A stretch of DNA of 64,000 nucleotides from Pseudomonas flavescens (GCF_013408425.1 NZ_JACBYV010000001.1:5518001-5582000); one strand, 5' to 3'. Positions 19,023 to 28,359 are shown, counted from the stretch's first letter. Numbers and translations: made by a program. Notes: generated from the letters alone by a model not told the origin.

Positions 19023-20312
19023 TTGTCGCGCCTAACCGCCTTGCGCTTGGGACACTTCCTGCCAGCGTTGCTGCTGCTCGGCGGCGGCTTGCTGGCCGCG
19101 ACTCTGCCAACGCTGACCGACTTCTTCACCTCCCTCTTCAATGTGTTGCCGACCCTGTTGCTGCTGCTCGGTGGCACCTTCTGCGTGGTCTACGGCCGGC
19201 AACGCGAGCTGTTCCTGCTGCTGGTGCTCTATCTGGGTTACTTCGTGCTCGACGAGCAGGCCGATCATTACCGCGATTTCGGTCAGGTGCGCGATGATGC
19301 GGCCCTGGTCTTTCACCTCTGCAGCCTGCTGTTGCCGATGCTCTATGGGTTGTTCGCTCTGTGGCGAGAGCGCACCCACCTGATTCAGGATCTGGTCGCC
19401 CGCCTTGCGGTGCTGCTGGCGGTTTGTGCCGTGGCCGCTGCGCTTGCGCGACGCTATCCGCAAGCGCTCGAGCAGTGGTTGTCGGTGATCCGCTGGCCCG
19501 CCCTGCATGCCGAGTGGATGAGCCTCGTGCAACTGGCCTATCCGCTGTTCCTGCTGGTCATCGTCGCACTGCTGGTGCAGTACCTGCGCACGCCTCGCCC
19601 GGTACACGCGGTGCAGTGCGTCGGGGTGATCGCTCTGTTATGGATGCTGCCCAATACCTTCATCCAGCCTCATGCGCTGCAGGTGATGTCCAGCGTGGTG
19701 ATGCTGATGATCGTCGTCGGCGTGGCGCACGAGGCCTACCAGATGGCCTTCCGAGACGAGCTCACCGGGTTGCCCGGGCGTCGGGCGCTTAACGAGCGAC
19801 TGCAGCGCTTGGGGCGCAGTTACGTGCTCGCCATGGCGGATGTCGATCACTTCAAGAAATTCAACGATACCCATGGTCACGATGTCGGCGATCAGGTGCT
19901 GCGTGTGGTCGCCAGCCAGCTGCGCAAGGTCGGCGGCGGTGGCAAGGTCTATCGCTACGGCGGCGAGGAATTCACCCTGGTGTTTCCCGGCAAGACCATC
20001 GAACAGTGCCTGCCGCATCTGGAAGCGATACGCCAGACCGTCGAACGCTACCGGATTCAGTTGCGCGATGGCCAGCAGCGCCCGAACGACGACCAGTTGG
20101 GGCGTCAGCGCCGCCGGGGTTCCGCTGCCACCCATGTGTCCGTGACGGTGAGTATCGGGGTGGCTCAGCGTGGCGAGGAGCAGCGCAGCGTGGAGGAGGT
20201 TCTCAAGGCCGCCGACAAGGCCCTCTATGGTGCCAAGAGCGCAGGGCGCAACTGCGTGAGCAGTCAGGTTCAGCGGCGCGGCGCGGTCAAGTTGAAGGCC
20301 GAGCGCGGCTGA
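19023..20312 (+). CDS. membrane diguanylate cyclase (GGDEF)
   Basis: A 429-residue protein with about six to seven membrane helices in residues 1-235 and a C-terminal GGDEF domain (~240-410). The active loop is YGGEEF (313-317), and the metal/substrate segment MADVDHFKKFNDTHGHDVGDQ precedes it, so it should make cyclic-di-GMP. The RxxD inhibitory site expected five residues before GGEEF is absent. The catalytic domain carries an insertion rich in Gln/Arg (~360-378, DGQQRPNDDQLGRQRRRG) before the SVGVA-like strand. The start is TTG, with GGAG seven bases upstream. Confidence 0.9.
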   Translation: MSRLTALRLGHFLPALLLLGGGLLAATLPTLTDFFTSLFNVLPTLLLLLGGTFCVVYGRQRELFLLLVLYLGYFVLDEQADHYRDFGQVRDDAALVFHLCSLLLPMLYGLFALWRERTHLIQDLVARLAVLLAVCAVAAALARRYPQALEQWLSVIRWPALHAEWMSLVQLAYPLFLLVIVALLVQYLRTPRPVHAVQCVGVIALLWMLPNTFIQPHALQVMSSVVMLMIVVGVAHEAYQMAFRDELTGLPGRRALNERLQRLGRSYVLAMADVDHFKKFNDTHGHDVGDQVLRVVASQLRKVGGGGKVYRYGGEEFTLVFPGKTIEQCLPHLEAIRQTVERYRIQLRDGQQRPNDDQLGRQRRRGSAATHVSVTVSIGVAQRGEEQRSVEEVLKAADKALYGAKSAGRNCVSSQVQRRGAVKLKAERG

Positions 20313-20418
20313 TCGTCTGTGTGATCGATCAGTGGCTGACCGGTCACGACACGACCCTATGTGTCTGAAAAGTTGTTGGGCTAGACTCGGCTTCTGAACG
20401 TGCTACCGAGGACTTCCC

Positions 20419-22197
20419 ATGGCCGATTACAAAGCTCCCCTGCGTGACATGCGCTTCGTGCTCAACGAGGTTTTACAGGTCTCAACATTGTGGGCGCAGT
20501 TGCCAGCCCTGGCCGAGGTCGTCGATGAGGAGACCGCCAACGCGATCCTCGAAGAAGCGGGCAAGATCACCGCAGGCATGATCGCGCCCTTGAACCGGGC
20601 GAGTGACGAAGAGGGCTGTTCGTGGGCCGATGGCGTGGTCACCACGCCAGCCGGATTCATCGAGGCCTACAGGGCGTATGCCGAGGGTGGCTGGGTCGGT
20701 GTCGGTGGCGATCCGCAGTTCGGCGGCATGGGCATGCCCAAGGTGATATCTGCCCAGGTCGAGGAAATGGTCAACTCGTCCAGCCTGTCGTTCGGCCTCT
20801 ACCCGATGCTCACGGCCGGAGCCTGTCTGTCGATCAATGCGCACGCCAGCGAAGAGCTGAAGCAGGCTTATCTGCCGAACATGTATGCCGGCGTCTGGGC
20901 CGGTTCCATGTGCCTGACCGAGCCCCATGCCGGTACCGATCTGGGCATCATCCGTACCAAGGCCGAGCCTCAGGCCGATGGCAGCTACAAGGTCAGCGGC
21001 ACCAAGATCTTCATCACCGGTGGTGAGCACGATCTGACCGAGAACATCATTCACCTGGTGCTGGCCAAGCTGCCCGATGCACCGGCTGGCCCCAAGGGCA
21101 TTTCGCTGTTCCTGGTGCCCAAGTTCATGGTCAATGCCGATGGCTCGCTGGGTGAGCGCAACGCGCTGTCCTGTGGCTCCATCGAGCACAAGATGGGCAT
21201 CAAGGCATCGAGTACCTGTGTAATGAACTTCGATGGTGCCACCGGTTACATCATCGACGCGCCGAACCGCGGCCTGGCCGCCATGTTCACCATGATGAAT
21301 TACGAGCGACTGGGGGTCGGCATCCAGGGGCTTTCGACCGGTGAGCGTTCCTACCAGAGCGCCATCGAATATGCCCGCGAGCGTATCCAGAGCCGTGCGC
21401 CAACTGGTGCCGTGGCCAAGGACAAGGCGGCCGACCCGATCATCGTCCATCCGGACGTGCGCCGTATGTTGCTGACCATGAAGGCCCTCAACGAGGGTGG
21501 ACGTGCCTTCTCCAGCTACGTCGCCATGCAGCTCGACACCGCCAAGTTCAGCGAAGATGCGATCACCCGCAAGCGCGCCGAAGAACTGGTGGCGCTGCTG
21601 ACTCCGGTGGCCAAGGCGTTCCTGACCGATCTCGGCCTGGAAACCACCCTTCACGGCCAGCAGGTGTTCGGTGGGCATGGCTACGTGCGGGAGTGGGGCC
21701 AGGAACAACTGGTTCGCGACTGCCGCATCACGCAGATCTACGAAGGCACCAATGGTATCCAGGCGCTGGATCTGGTCGGTCGCAAGGTGGTTGGCAGTGG
21801 TGGCGCCTTCTCCCAGCATTTCACCGATGAGATTCGTGCCTTCGCCAGCGCCGCGGATGCTCCGCCTGCCGAGTTCAGCGAGCCGCTGCTGGCCGCGGTC
21901 GCCATTCTGGAGGCGCAAACCACGGCACTGCTCGAGCGCGCACGGAGCAACCCCAACGAGATCGGCGCGGCCTCGGTGGAGTACCTGCACCTGTTCGGTT
22001 ACACCGCCTACGCCTACATGTGGGCAATGATGGCCAAGGCGGCACTGGGCAAGGAAGGGCAGGAGGATTTCTACGCCAGCAAGCTGGGCACCGCGCGTTT
22101 CTACTTCGCTCGCCTGCTGCCACGCATCCATTCCCTGAGTGCGTCGGTGAGCGCTGGCAGCGAGAGCCTGTACCTGCTCGATGCCGAGCAGTTCTGA
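20419..22197 (+). CDS. acyl-CoA dehydrogenase (paralogue of the gene at 17036)
   Basis: A 592-residue FAD-dependent acyl-CoA dehydrogenase, clearly paralogous to the preceding one. It shares the start MADYKAPLRDMRFVLNE, the signature MCLTEPHAGTDLGIIRT (~165-181) and the catalytic region QIYEGTNGIQALDLVGRK (~440-457). The C-terminal ~120 residues have the extra helical domain of this class. The two genes bracket the diguanylate cyclase, an arrangement I recall as conserved in Pseudomonas. GAGGACTT precedes the ATG. No PsrA-like motif was seen upstream of this copy. Confidence 0.92.
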   Translation: MADYKAPLRDMRFVLNEVLQVSTLWAQLPALAEVVDEETANAILEEAGKITAGMIAPLNRASDEEGCSWADGVVTTPAGFIEAYRAYAEGGWVGVGGDPQFGGMGMPKVISAQVEEMVNSSSLSFGLYPMLTAGACLSINAHASEELKQAYLPNMYAGVWAGSMCLTEPHAGTDLGIIRTKAEPQADGSYKVSGTKIFITGGEHDLTENIIHLVLAKLPDAPAGPKGISLFLVPKFMVNADGSLGERNALSCGSIEHKMGIKASSTCVMNFDGATGYIIDAPNRGLAAMFTMMNYERLGVGIQGLSTGERSYQSAIEYARERIQSRAPTGAVAKDKAADPIIVHPDVRRMLLTMKALNEGGRAFSSYVAMQLDTAKFSEDAITRKRAEELVALLTPVAKAFLTDLGLETTLHGQQVFGGHGYVREWGQEQLVRDCRITQIYEGTNGIQALDLVGRKVVGSGGAFSQHFTDEIRAFASAADAPPAEFSEPLLAAVAILEAQTTALLERARSNPNEIGAASVEYLHLFGYTAYAYMWAMMAKAALGKEGQEDFYASKLGTARFYFARLLPRIHSLSASVSAGSESLYLLDAEQF

Positions 22198-22232
22198 CGG
22201 GGTGTGGTCCGCGCTGTCGTTGGCCTGCAGCG

Positions 22233-22250
22233 TGTAGGCCAATGCTTACA
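22233..22250 (+). promoter_or_regulatory. GacA upstream activating sequence of rsmY
   Basis: TGTAGGCCAATGCTTACA matches the GacA box TGTAAG-N6-CTTACA with one mismatch in the left arm. Its centre is about 66 bases before the predicted rsmY start. A TAATCT -10 hexamer lies at 22295-22300. Such boxes are found upstream of rsmY and rsmZ and are bound by phosphorylated GacA. Confidence 0.85.
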
Positions 22251-22306
22251 CGCAGTTCTGCCTTTAGCCACTATTGGCATTTGCAGGCGAAGCGTAATCT
22301 TCACTT

Positions 22307-22432
22307 CAAGGACTTAGCGCAGGAAGCGCACTGAAACAGACAGGGATACGTGGGACGCTGCCAGGATGGCGCGCTGATCAAGGATGTCAGGATACAGACT
22401 GAAAAACCCCGCCTCGGCGGGGTTTTCTTTTT
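22307..22432 (+). ncRNA. rsmY: RsmY regulatory sRNA
   Basis: A ~125-base transcript is predicted from position ~22307 (seven bases after TAATCT) to the terminator T-run. It contains seven GGA motifs, at 22310, 22322, 22344, 22353, 22364, 22382 and 22390, several in hairpin loops such as GCGCAGGAAGCGC and in A/C-GGA single-stranded contexts. This is the hallmark of RsmY/RsmZ RNAs, which sequester RsmA/CsrA and so relieve translational repression. The GacA box upstream, the size, the terminator and the position downstream of this acyl-CoA dehydrogenase pair all agree with RsmY. Exact ends are estimated. Confidence 0.88.
22402..22432 (+). terminator. rho-independent terminator of rsmY
   Basis: AAAACCCCGCC (22403-22413), TC loop, GGCGGGGTTTT (22416-22426), then CTTTTT. 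The stem is a perfect 11 bp. Confidence 0.93.
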
Positions 22433-22553
22433 GGGGCGAATAAAGTCAGCCATACCCGATGACGTGTTTCATGGCCGCTGCCAATGCATTGCCTATCGTC
22501 CAACTGCCAGCCCGCCTGCCGAGGCGTCGGCCCTGCTCTTCATCTGATCGTTG

Positions 22554-22943
22554 TCATCCCCGAAGCCCGCGCCAGACCAGTGCTGCGAGCAGCACCCAGA
22601 GCGCCACGATGATTGCCGCCGCCACCCAGCGACCACGCCCGCCGATGCGCGTGTCGGCCAGGCGTTCGGCTTGCGGGCGACAACGCTGGATCAACTCGGC
22701 AGGCGTCAGGCGCACGGCCAGAGCGATGCCCAGCGGCAACAGCAGCAAGTCGTCGAGCAGGCCGAGCACCGGAATGAAATCCGGGATCAGGTCCACCGGG
22801 CTGACGGCATACAACACCACGGCGATGCCCACCAGCTTGGCTGGCCAGGGCATGTCTGGCTGACGGCAGCAGAGCCAGAGCAGGATGATCTGACGTTTGA
22901 GCGCCTTGGCCCATGTGCGCAGGGTGCTTAGCAGGGGTTTCAT
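22554..22943 (-). CDS. DUF1232 (YkvA-like) membrane protein
   Basis: A 129-residue protein with the DUF1232 signature AVSPVDLIPDFIPVLGLLDDLLLLPLGI (~residues 46-73), split here as AVSPVDLIPDFIP plus VLGLLDDLLL, and a C-terminal membrane helix (WVAAAIIVALWVLLAALVW). The family has no defined biochemical role. Its ATG (22943) overlaps the stop of the iron-binding-protein gene as ATGA, so it is co-translated as the last gene of the iron module, possibly a passenger. Confidence 0.82.
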   Translation of the reverse strand: MKPLLSTLRTWAKALKRQIILLWLCCRQPDMPWPAKLVGIAVVLYAVSPVDLIPDFIPVLGLLDDLLLLPLGIALAVRLTPAELIQRCRPQAERLADTRIGGRGRWVAAAIIVALWVLLAALVWRGLRG

Positions 22944-24076
22944 GGGGTTGCCTCATCGATGCCGCAGTGGCGGGCGGAGAATACCAGTGGCGCGTCGGGT
23001 AGTTCGGTGAAGCGAGCGATCCAGGCGCGATAGCTGGCCTGCGCATCGAGGTCGGCGAAGGCTTGCGGCCAGAGCATGCTGGCCAGGTATTCGACGCCGA
23101 TGACGTTGAACACGCTGTTGTAGAACTGATGGTAAAGGCCATGGACGCAGTGGTTCGGCGCCTTGCGGATGCGCTCGAAGCCCGGCCGTTGCAGCAGGCG
23201 GTGAAGATGATCCTGCACGGCGCCTGGGTCGGCACGATAGCCGAATGGCAAAGCACCTACGCCTTCACGCAGGCGCTGAGTGCCGGTCATCACGTAATGA
23301 TCCGGTTTGCTGCGGATAAGCATCTCCAGGGCGACGTCTCCGGAGTCGCCAAGCAGCAGCCGCGAGCCCAGATTGGTCGCGCCGAGCGCCTTGACCATCG
23401 CCCCCCAGCCCTTGTCGCCCTGGGTATGGCAACAGCTACCGCTGCCGGCCTGGCCCGCTCGGGCTTCGATGAACACCCGGGGTTTGGGGAGGTCACGGCT
23501 GCGTCGCTGCAACTCGTGGAGTTTTGCCTGATAGGCGTCGACGTAGGCCCGCGCGCGAGCCTGGCGATTCAGTACGTCACCGAGCAGCAACAGGCTGCGC
23601 GGTACGTTGCGTAGCGGGTCATCCTGGCTGTCGACGTAGATCAACGGGATGCCCAGGCGTTCGAGCAGGCTGCCAAGCACGCTGTTTTCCACGGCCGGCC
23701 GGGCCTCCAGACGCACCACCAGCAAGTCCGGGTGAAGGCGAATGACGCGCTCGATATCCACATCCCCGGCGGAGGAAAAGCCCAGTGTCGGTATCTGGGC
23801 GGCAGCTGGCCAGCGTTCCATCAGCAGTTGCCAGAGGCTGGGATCCGAGCCGCGCAGGTTGTTGTTGAAGGCCACCACACGGGCCAGTGGCGCTTCACGT
23901 TCGAGAATGGCCAGGGCCAGCAGGTCATTGCTGTCCTGCAGCAGGATCCGCTGCGGCGGTGCCTCGATGCGCACCTCTCGGCCGGCGAGGTCGATCACGG
24001 TGCGTGGATAGTCATCGGCCTGGACGGCAGCACCCGTCAGCAGCAGGATCACCGCCAGCGCAGCACGAAGCGTCAC
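22940..24076 (-). CDS. periplasmic iron-siderophore/cobalamin-type binding protein
   Basis: A 378-residue class III periplasmic binding protein (BtuF/FepB type). The signal peptide ends ...TGAAVQA before DDYPRTVIDLAGREVRI; that strand with RILLQDSNDLLAL is the usual first beta-strand region. HPDLLVVRLE and KPDHYVMTG are the paired lobe motifs. A Cys-Cys pair in GSGSCCHTQGDKGWG is unusual. The start is GTG, overlapping the ATPase stop as GTGA. With the neighbouring permease, ATPase and TonB receptor it would carry a ferric chelate across the periplasm. Confidence 0.87.
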   Translation of the reverse strand: MTLRAALAVILLLTGAAVQADDYPRTVIDLAGREVRIEAPPQRILLQDSNDLLALAILEREAPLARVVAFNNNLRGSDPSLWQLLMERWPAAAQIPTLGFSSAGDVDIERVIRLHPDLLVVRLEARPAVENSVLGSLLERLGIPLIYVDSQDDPLRNVPRSLLLLGDVLNRQARARAYVDAYQAKLHELQRRSRDLPKPRVFIEARAGQAGSGSCCHTQGDKGWGAMVKALGATNLGSRLLLGDSGDVALEMLIRSKPDHYVMTGTQRLREGVGALPFGYRADPGAVQDHLHRLLQRPGFERIRKAPNHCVHGLYHQFYNSVFNVIGVEYLASMLWPQAFADLDAQASYRAWIARFTELPDAPLVFSARHCGIDEATP

Positions 24077-24846
24077 AGCGAAGCATCCACGGCAATTTGC
24101 AGGTGCCCACGGCTGCAGGTTTCGACCCGAGCATCGACCTTGTAGACGTTCGCCAGCAGCGATGGGGTGAGCGTCTCCTGTGGGCTGCCGGTGGCCTGCA
24201 TGCGGCCGTTGGCGAGCACCACCAGGCGATCCGCCCAGCGCGCGGCGAGGGCCAGGTCATGCAGCACCACGACGACGATGCGGCCCTGGTCGGCGAGACT
24301 GCGCACCGTTCCCATCACCCGGTTCTGGTGGTGCAGGTCGAGGGCGCTGGTGGGTTCGTCGAGCAGCAGCAGCGATGGCTCGCGAATCATCGCCTGGGCC
24401 AGGCTCACCAATTGCCGCTGGCCTCCGGACAACTGCTCGAGCGGGCGCATGGCCAGGTGCACGATGCCAAGCTGCTCCAGCACGCCATGGGCTCGCTGTA
24501 TGGCGCCCGGCGTTTGGCCAGTCTGGCCGGCATGCAGAGCGCCGAGCAGGGTTTCCAGTACGCTCATGGCGATACCATCGGGCAATTGCTGGGGCATGAA
24601 ACCCATCTGCTGCGCGCGCTCGCGGCGCGAGCAGCGCAGCAGGTCGAAGTCGCCCAGGCGCAGGCTGCCGGTCGTGGGCAACAGCCCTGCCAGGCTGCGT
24701 AGCAGCGTGGACTTGCCTGCGCCATTGGGGCCGACCAGCGCCACCAGTGTCCCCGGCTCGATGGCGGGCAGATCGATGCCATGGAGAATCTGCGTGCCAC
24801 GGCAGTGCACCTGCAGCCCGGCAATCGTCAGGGCCGGCGCAGTCAT
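24073..24846 (-). CDS. iron-siderophore ABC transporter ATPase (FecE/FepC type)
   Basis: A 257-residue ATPase with Walker A GPNGAGKS (~residues 37-44), Q-loop FMPQQ, signature LSGGQRQLVSLAQAM (~135-149) and Walker [13 protein letters not shown]. The start MTAPALTIAGLQ overlaps the permease stop as ATGA. It is the energising subunit for the FecCD-type permease. Confidence 0.93.
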   Translation of the reverse strand: MTAPALTIAGLQVHCRGTQILHGIDLPAIEPGTLVALVGPNGAGKSTLLRSLAGLLPTTGSLRLGDFDLLRCSRRERAQQMGFMPQQLPDGIAMSVLETLLGALHAGQTGQTPGAIQRAHGVLEQLGIVHLAMRPLEQLSGGQRQLVSLAQAMIREPSLLLLDEPTSALDLHHQNRVMGTVRSLADQGRIVVVVLHDLALAARWADRLVVLANGRMQATGSPQETLTPSLLANVYKVDARVETCSRGHLQIAVDASL

Positions 24847-25895
24847 GGGCGCCGCCCCTGGCGCAGCAGCAGCGTCATGAACAGCGGCACGCCGATCAGT
24901 GCGGTGACGATACCCACCGGCAGGATCACGCCAGGAATCACCAGCTTGCTGGCGATCGAGGCGAGGGACATCACCAGTGCACCGACCAGCGCGCTGACCG
25001 GCAGGAAGAAGCGGTGATCCTCGCCGATCAGCAGGCGTGCGATATGCGGGCCGACCAAGCCGATGAAACCGATGGTGCCGACGAAGGCCACCGCCGTGGC
25101 GGCCAGCAGGCTGATGCGCAGCAGCGAGCCGAAACGCAGGCGGCCGACATCGATACCCAGGGTCAGCGCACGCTCCTCGCCGAGGCGCAGGGCGGTCAGT
25201 GGCCAGGCCGCGCGCAGGCTGAAGGGAATGGTCAGCACCACCACCAGCGCCAGGGTCTGCACGGCAGGCCAACTGGAGCGGGTCAGGCTGCCGAGGCTCC
25301 AGAACACCAGTTGTTGCAGGGCGTCGGGTGAGGCGATGTATTGCAGCAGAGCGACCAGCGCGTTGTAGCAGAACACCAGGGCGATACCGAACAGCAGCAG
25401 GGTCTGCACGCCGCCAGCCAGGCGCGCGACGCCCTGTAGCAGGAGCACCGAGGCGAAGGCGAAGAAGAAGGCGTTCAGGGTCACCAGGGCGCTATCCGGT
25501 ACACCGGGAATGCCCAGGTTGAGGACGATGGCCAGCGCCGCTCCGAGCGAGGCGGCGGAGGACAGACCGAGGGTGAAGGGATCGGCCAGGGGATTACCCA
25601 ACACGGTCTGCATTTCCGCACCGGCCAGCGAGAGGGCCACGCCGACCAGCACCGCCATCAACGCGAAGGGCAGCCGCAGTTCGCGGACGATCACCTGCGT
25701 GTCGATATCCACCATCTGGGGTGTGAACAGCGCACCCAGCACTTCACCTGGCGAAAACAGCGTGGAGCCGATGGCGATATCCAGCACCAGGCTGATGAAC
25801 ACCGCCACCAGCAGTGCCGCGCAGATCAGCAGACGCTTGTGCAGCACCCGCCCGTACGCCGCGGCCAGCTCCCGGGCCGTGAAGGTGTCGTGCAT
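24843..25895 (-). CDS. FecCD-family siderophore ABC permease
   Basis: A 350-residue, roughly ten-helix permease. Family markers are RLPFALMAVLVGVALSLAGAEMQTVLGNPLADP (residues ~75-107; P-L-A-D-P motif), and GTIGFIGLVGPHIARLLIGEDHR at ~260-282, which is the ATPase-contact loop. Only one permease gene is present, so it would act as a homodimer. The ATG at 25895 lies two bases after the receptor stop (25898), so it is tightly coupled to it. Confidence 0.93.
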   Translation of the reverse strand: MHDTFTARELAAAYGRVLHKRLLICAALLVAVFISLVLDIAIGSTLFSPGEVLGALFTPQMVDIDTQVIVRELRLPFALMAVLVGVALSLAGAEMQTVLGNPLADPFTLGLSSAASLGAALAIVLNLGIPGVPDSALVTLNAFFFAFASVLLLQGVARLAGGVQTLLLFGIALVFCYNALVALLQYIASPDALQQLVFWSLGSLTRSSWPAVQTLALVVVLTIPFSLRAAWPLTALRLGEERALTLGIDVGRLRFGSLLRISLLAATAVAFVGTIGFIGLVGPHIARLLIGEDHRFFLPVSALVGALVMSLASIASKLVIPGVILPVGIVTALIGVPLFMTLLLRQGRRP

Positions 25896-25897
25896 GG

Positions 25898-28345
25898 CTA
25901 GAATTTCGCGCTGATGGTGGCCAGCAGCGAGGCCGGCTCGCCGTAGTAGTTGCCATCGGTGGAGGCGACGGTTTCCAGATACTCGCGGTCGGTGAGGTTG
26001 CGTCCATTGAGCGAGACGCGAACCTCTTCGCTGAGGTCGTAGAACAGGCTGGCGTCGAAGCGCGTGTAGCCGGAGACGTCGTAGCTGTTCTCCAGATTGC
26101 CCTCGCGGGCGCCAACGGCGATTACTCCCGCACCGAAGCCCAACCCTTTCAGGTTGCCCGATTGCAACTGGTAGCTGCTCCACAGCGAGCCGCTCAGGGT
26201 CGGTACGCCCTGCAGCTTGTTGCCTTCTCGCACCAGTGAGTCAGCGGTGGGGGTGTGCTTGGTCAGCTCGGCGTTGAGCACACTGGCGTTGGCAATGATG
26301 TGCCAGCCGTCCAGCGGTTCGCCGACGATATCCAGTTCTACGCCGTGCACGCGCTGTTCGCCGGTCTGGATGGAGCGATCTTCATTTTCCGGATCGGTAC
26401 TGGCGACGTTTTCGCGGGTTAGCTGGAACACTGCCAGTGTGGCGCTCAATCGTTGTGGAATCAGCTCGACCTTGGCGCCCACTTCGAACTGCTTGCCTTC
26501 CTCTGGATCCAGCGGCCGCCCTGAGCGATCGATATCGCCCTGGGGGACGAACGAGGTGCTGTAGCTGGCATAGAGCGACAATTGATCGTTGGGCTGGTAG
26601 ACCAGACCGACGCGCGGGGAGACCTTTTCCGGATCGAGGTTGGTAGGAACCTCGCTGTAGTCGTCTTCGATGGTCAGGTTTTTCTGCCGTGTGCTGTCGT
26701 AGCGTGCCCCGACCAGCAGTTTCCACTGGCTGCTCAGGTCGATCTGGTCCTGCAGATACAGGCTCCGGGTTTCCAGCTCGTACTCCGAGCCGCCGCCATA
26801 GGTGAACGTGCCGGGTACCGCGCCGTAGACCGGCTCGTAGATATCTATATCGGCCAGCGGGGCGCGGTCGCTGCCGGCATGGCGATCACCTTCGAGGTAT
26901 TCGAAGCCGACCAGGGCCGTATGCTGCAGGCCGCCCGTGGCGAAACGAGCGATGGCCTCGAACTGCATGTCCAGAGTGCGTACGGCTTCCTTGCCGTCGG
27001 TGGCGCGGCGGCGCAGGGTGCGGCCGTCGGCGCGCATGTCGCGCAGGTCGACGACGTAGCGCTGTTTATCCGACTCGTCCCAGCGGGTCGCCTGGCGCAG
27101 GGTCAGCCAGTCATTGACGTCATGCTCGACACGCCACCAGGCCGCGACCTTCCTGGCGTCGTCGTGGGACCAGGGCTCGTGCAGGAAGCGCTCCGGCTTC
27201 ATGCTGATGCGGCCGTTTTGCGGAATCACGCCGCGGTCGAACTGGCTGGTCTGGTTGGTGTATTCCAGACCGCCATCGACCCGGGTGTATTCGGTTGGCT
27301 CCCAGCGCAACGTGGGGGATATGTAGGTATGGCGGTTGTTGCGAAAGGTATCGCGGAAGCTGCTTTCGGTCTGCCCGGCGATGGCGATGCGCCCGGCGAG
27401 GGTTTTCGCTTCGTCCAGCGGGCCGCTGGCGTTGACCTCCAGGCGATAGAAGTCTTCGCTGCCAGCCTGGGCCTTGATCCGGGTCTCCGGCGTGAACGTC
27501 GGTTTGCGGGTCACCAGGTTGATCAGCCCGCCGGGGTCGCCCTGGCCGTAAAGCACCGAGGCCGGGCCCTTGAGCACTTCCACGCGCTCGACGTTGACCA
27601 GATCGCTGATCACCTCAGGGCGCGACACCAGCGGGTTCATCAGCATGCCGTCGACCGCGTAGGTGCGAGAGTGGAAACCACGCACCACGAAGCTCTCGGT
27701 GGAACCTCCGTGGGAGTTGCCGCGTTGCACGCTGCTGACGTTGACCAGAGCGTCGGCCAACTGGTTGAGCTGCTGGTCCTCGAGAACCTGACGAGGCACC
27801 ACCTGAATGGACTGTGGAATGTCGCGCAGGGCGCTGTCGGTCTTGCTGCCCGTGGCACTGCGGGTGGCGCGGTAACCGCTGACCGGGCCATCGGCATACT
27901 CGTGCTCGCCGCTGGCACTGATGGTCGACGGCGCCAGGGACAGTGAGCCGCTGTTGTCCTGCGGGAACAGCAGCAGGGTGCGCTCCGGGGTGAGCGTCCA
28001 GCCCAGGCCGGAGCCTTGCAGTAACAGGGTGAGCGCCTGTCGCTCACTGTAGTTGCCCTGTACCGCCGGTGCGCTCAGGCCATCGGCAAGGCGCGCGTCG
28101 AAACTGACCTGGACGCCCCGTTGGCTGCCGAAGGTGGCGAGCGCCGAGGCCAGCGGTTGGCTGCTGATGGAGAAGGCATGGCGTTGCTGGTCTTCGCCGC
28201 TGCCTGGCGCCTGCAAGGCGCTCTGTGCCATGCCCAGGGGCGAGCCGAGCAGCAGGCAGGGGGCGGCGAAGCAGCCGATGCCGAAACGCAAGACGAGTCG
28301 AGGAGAAAAGCGCAAACGCGGCACCAGCATGCTGTCGTCCTTCAT
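25898..28345 (-). CDS. TonB-dependent ferric siderophore receptor with STN domain
   Basis: An 815-residue outer-membrane receptor. A signal peptide (to ~residue 40) precedes an STN signalling domain (~52-115, HAFSISSQPLASALATFGSQ), a plug (~165-285, with ERVEVLKGPASVLYGQGDPGG) and a barrel ending ATISAKF, with the canonical terminal Phe. It heads the transport genes and lies downstream of its own sigma and anti-sigma genes. The N-terminal STN domain implies cell-surface signalling as well as import. The substrate is unknown. A candidate Fur box sits 15 bases before the start codon. Confidence 0.92.
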   Translation of the reverse strand: MKDDSMLVPRLRFSPRLVLRFGIGCFAAPCLLLGSPLGMAQSALQAPGSGEDQQRHAFSISSQPLASALATFGSQRGVQVSFDARLADGLSAPAVQGNYSERQALTLLLQGSGLGWTLTPERTLLLFPQDNSGSLSLAPSTISASGEHEYADGPVSGYRATRSATGSKTDSALRDIPQSIQVVPRQVLEDQQLNQLADALVNVSSVQRGNSHGGSTESFVVRGFHSRTYAVDGMLMNPLVSRPEVISDLVNVERVEVLKGPASVLYGQGDPGGLINLVTRKPTFTPETRIKAQAGSEDFYRLEVNASGPLDEAKTLAGRIAIAGQTESSFRDTFRNNRHTYISPTLRWEPTEYTRVDGGLEYTNQTSQFDRGVIPQNGRISMKPERFLHEPWSHDDARKVAAWWRVEHDVNDWLTLRQATRWDESDKQRYVVDLRDMRADGRTLRRRATDGKEAVRTLDMQFEAIARFATGGLQHTALVGFEYLEGDRHAGSDRAPLADIDIYEPVYGAVPGTFTYGGGSEYELETRSLYLQDQIDLSSQWKLLVGARYDSTRQKNLTIEDDYSEVPTNLDPEKVSPRVGLVYQPNDQLSLYASYSTSFVPQGDIDRSGRPLDPEEGKQFEVGAKVELIPQRLSATLAVFQLTRENVASTDPENEDRSIQTGEQRVHGVELDIVGEPLDGWHIIANASVLNAELTKHTPTADSLVREGNKLQGVPTLSGSLWSSYQLQSGNLKGLGFGAGVIAVGAREGNLENSYDVSGYTRFDASLFYDLSEEVRVSLNGRNLTDREYLETVASTDGNYYGEPASLLATISAKF

Positions 28346-28359
28346 ACATATCGTTAACG

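Noticed and set aside
16811..19177. 788-codon open frame on the minus strand
   Set aside because: It is antisense to the acyl-CoA dehydrogenase, whose family motifs and codon pattern are clear; the antisense translation is His/Gly/Gln-rich without any domain and crosses the terminator and gene boundaries.
20482..22242. 586-codon open frame on the minus strand
   Set aside because: Antisense shadow of the second acyl-CoA dehydrogenase; it shows the same biased composition as the shadow of the first.
22198..22553. small protein gene in the gap holding rsmY
   Set aside because: No frame has a plausible start and ribosome site; the GacA box, GGA motifs and terminator identify an RNA gene instead.
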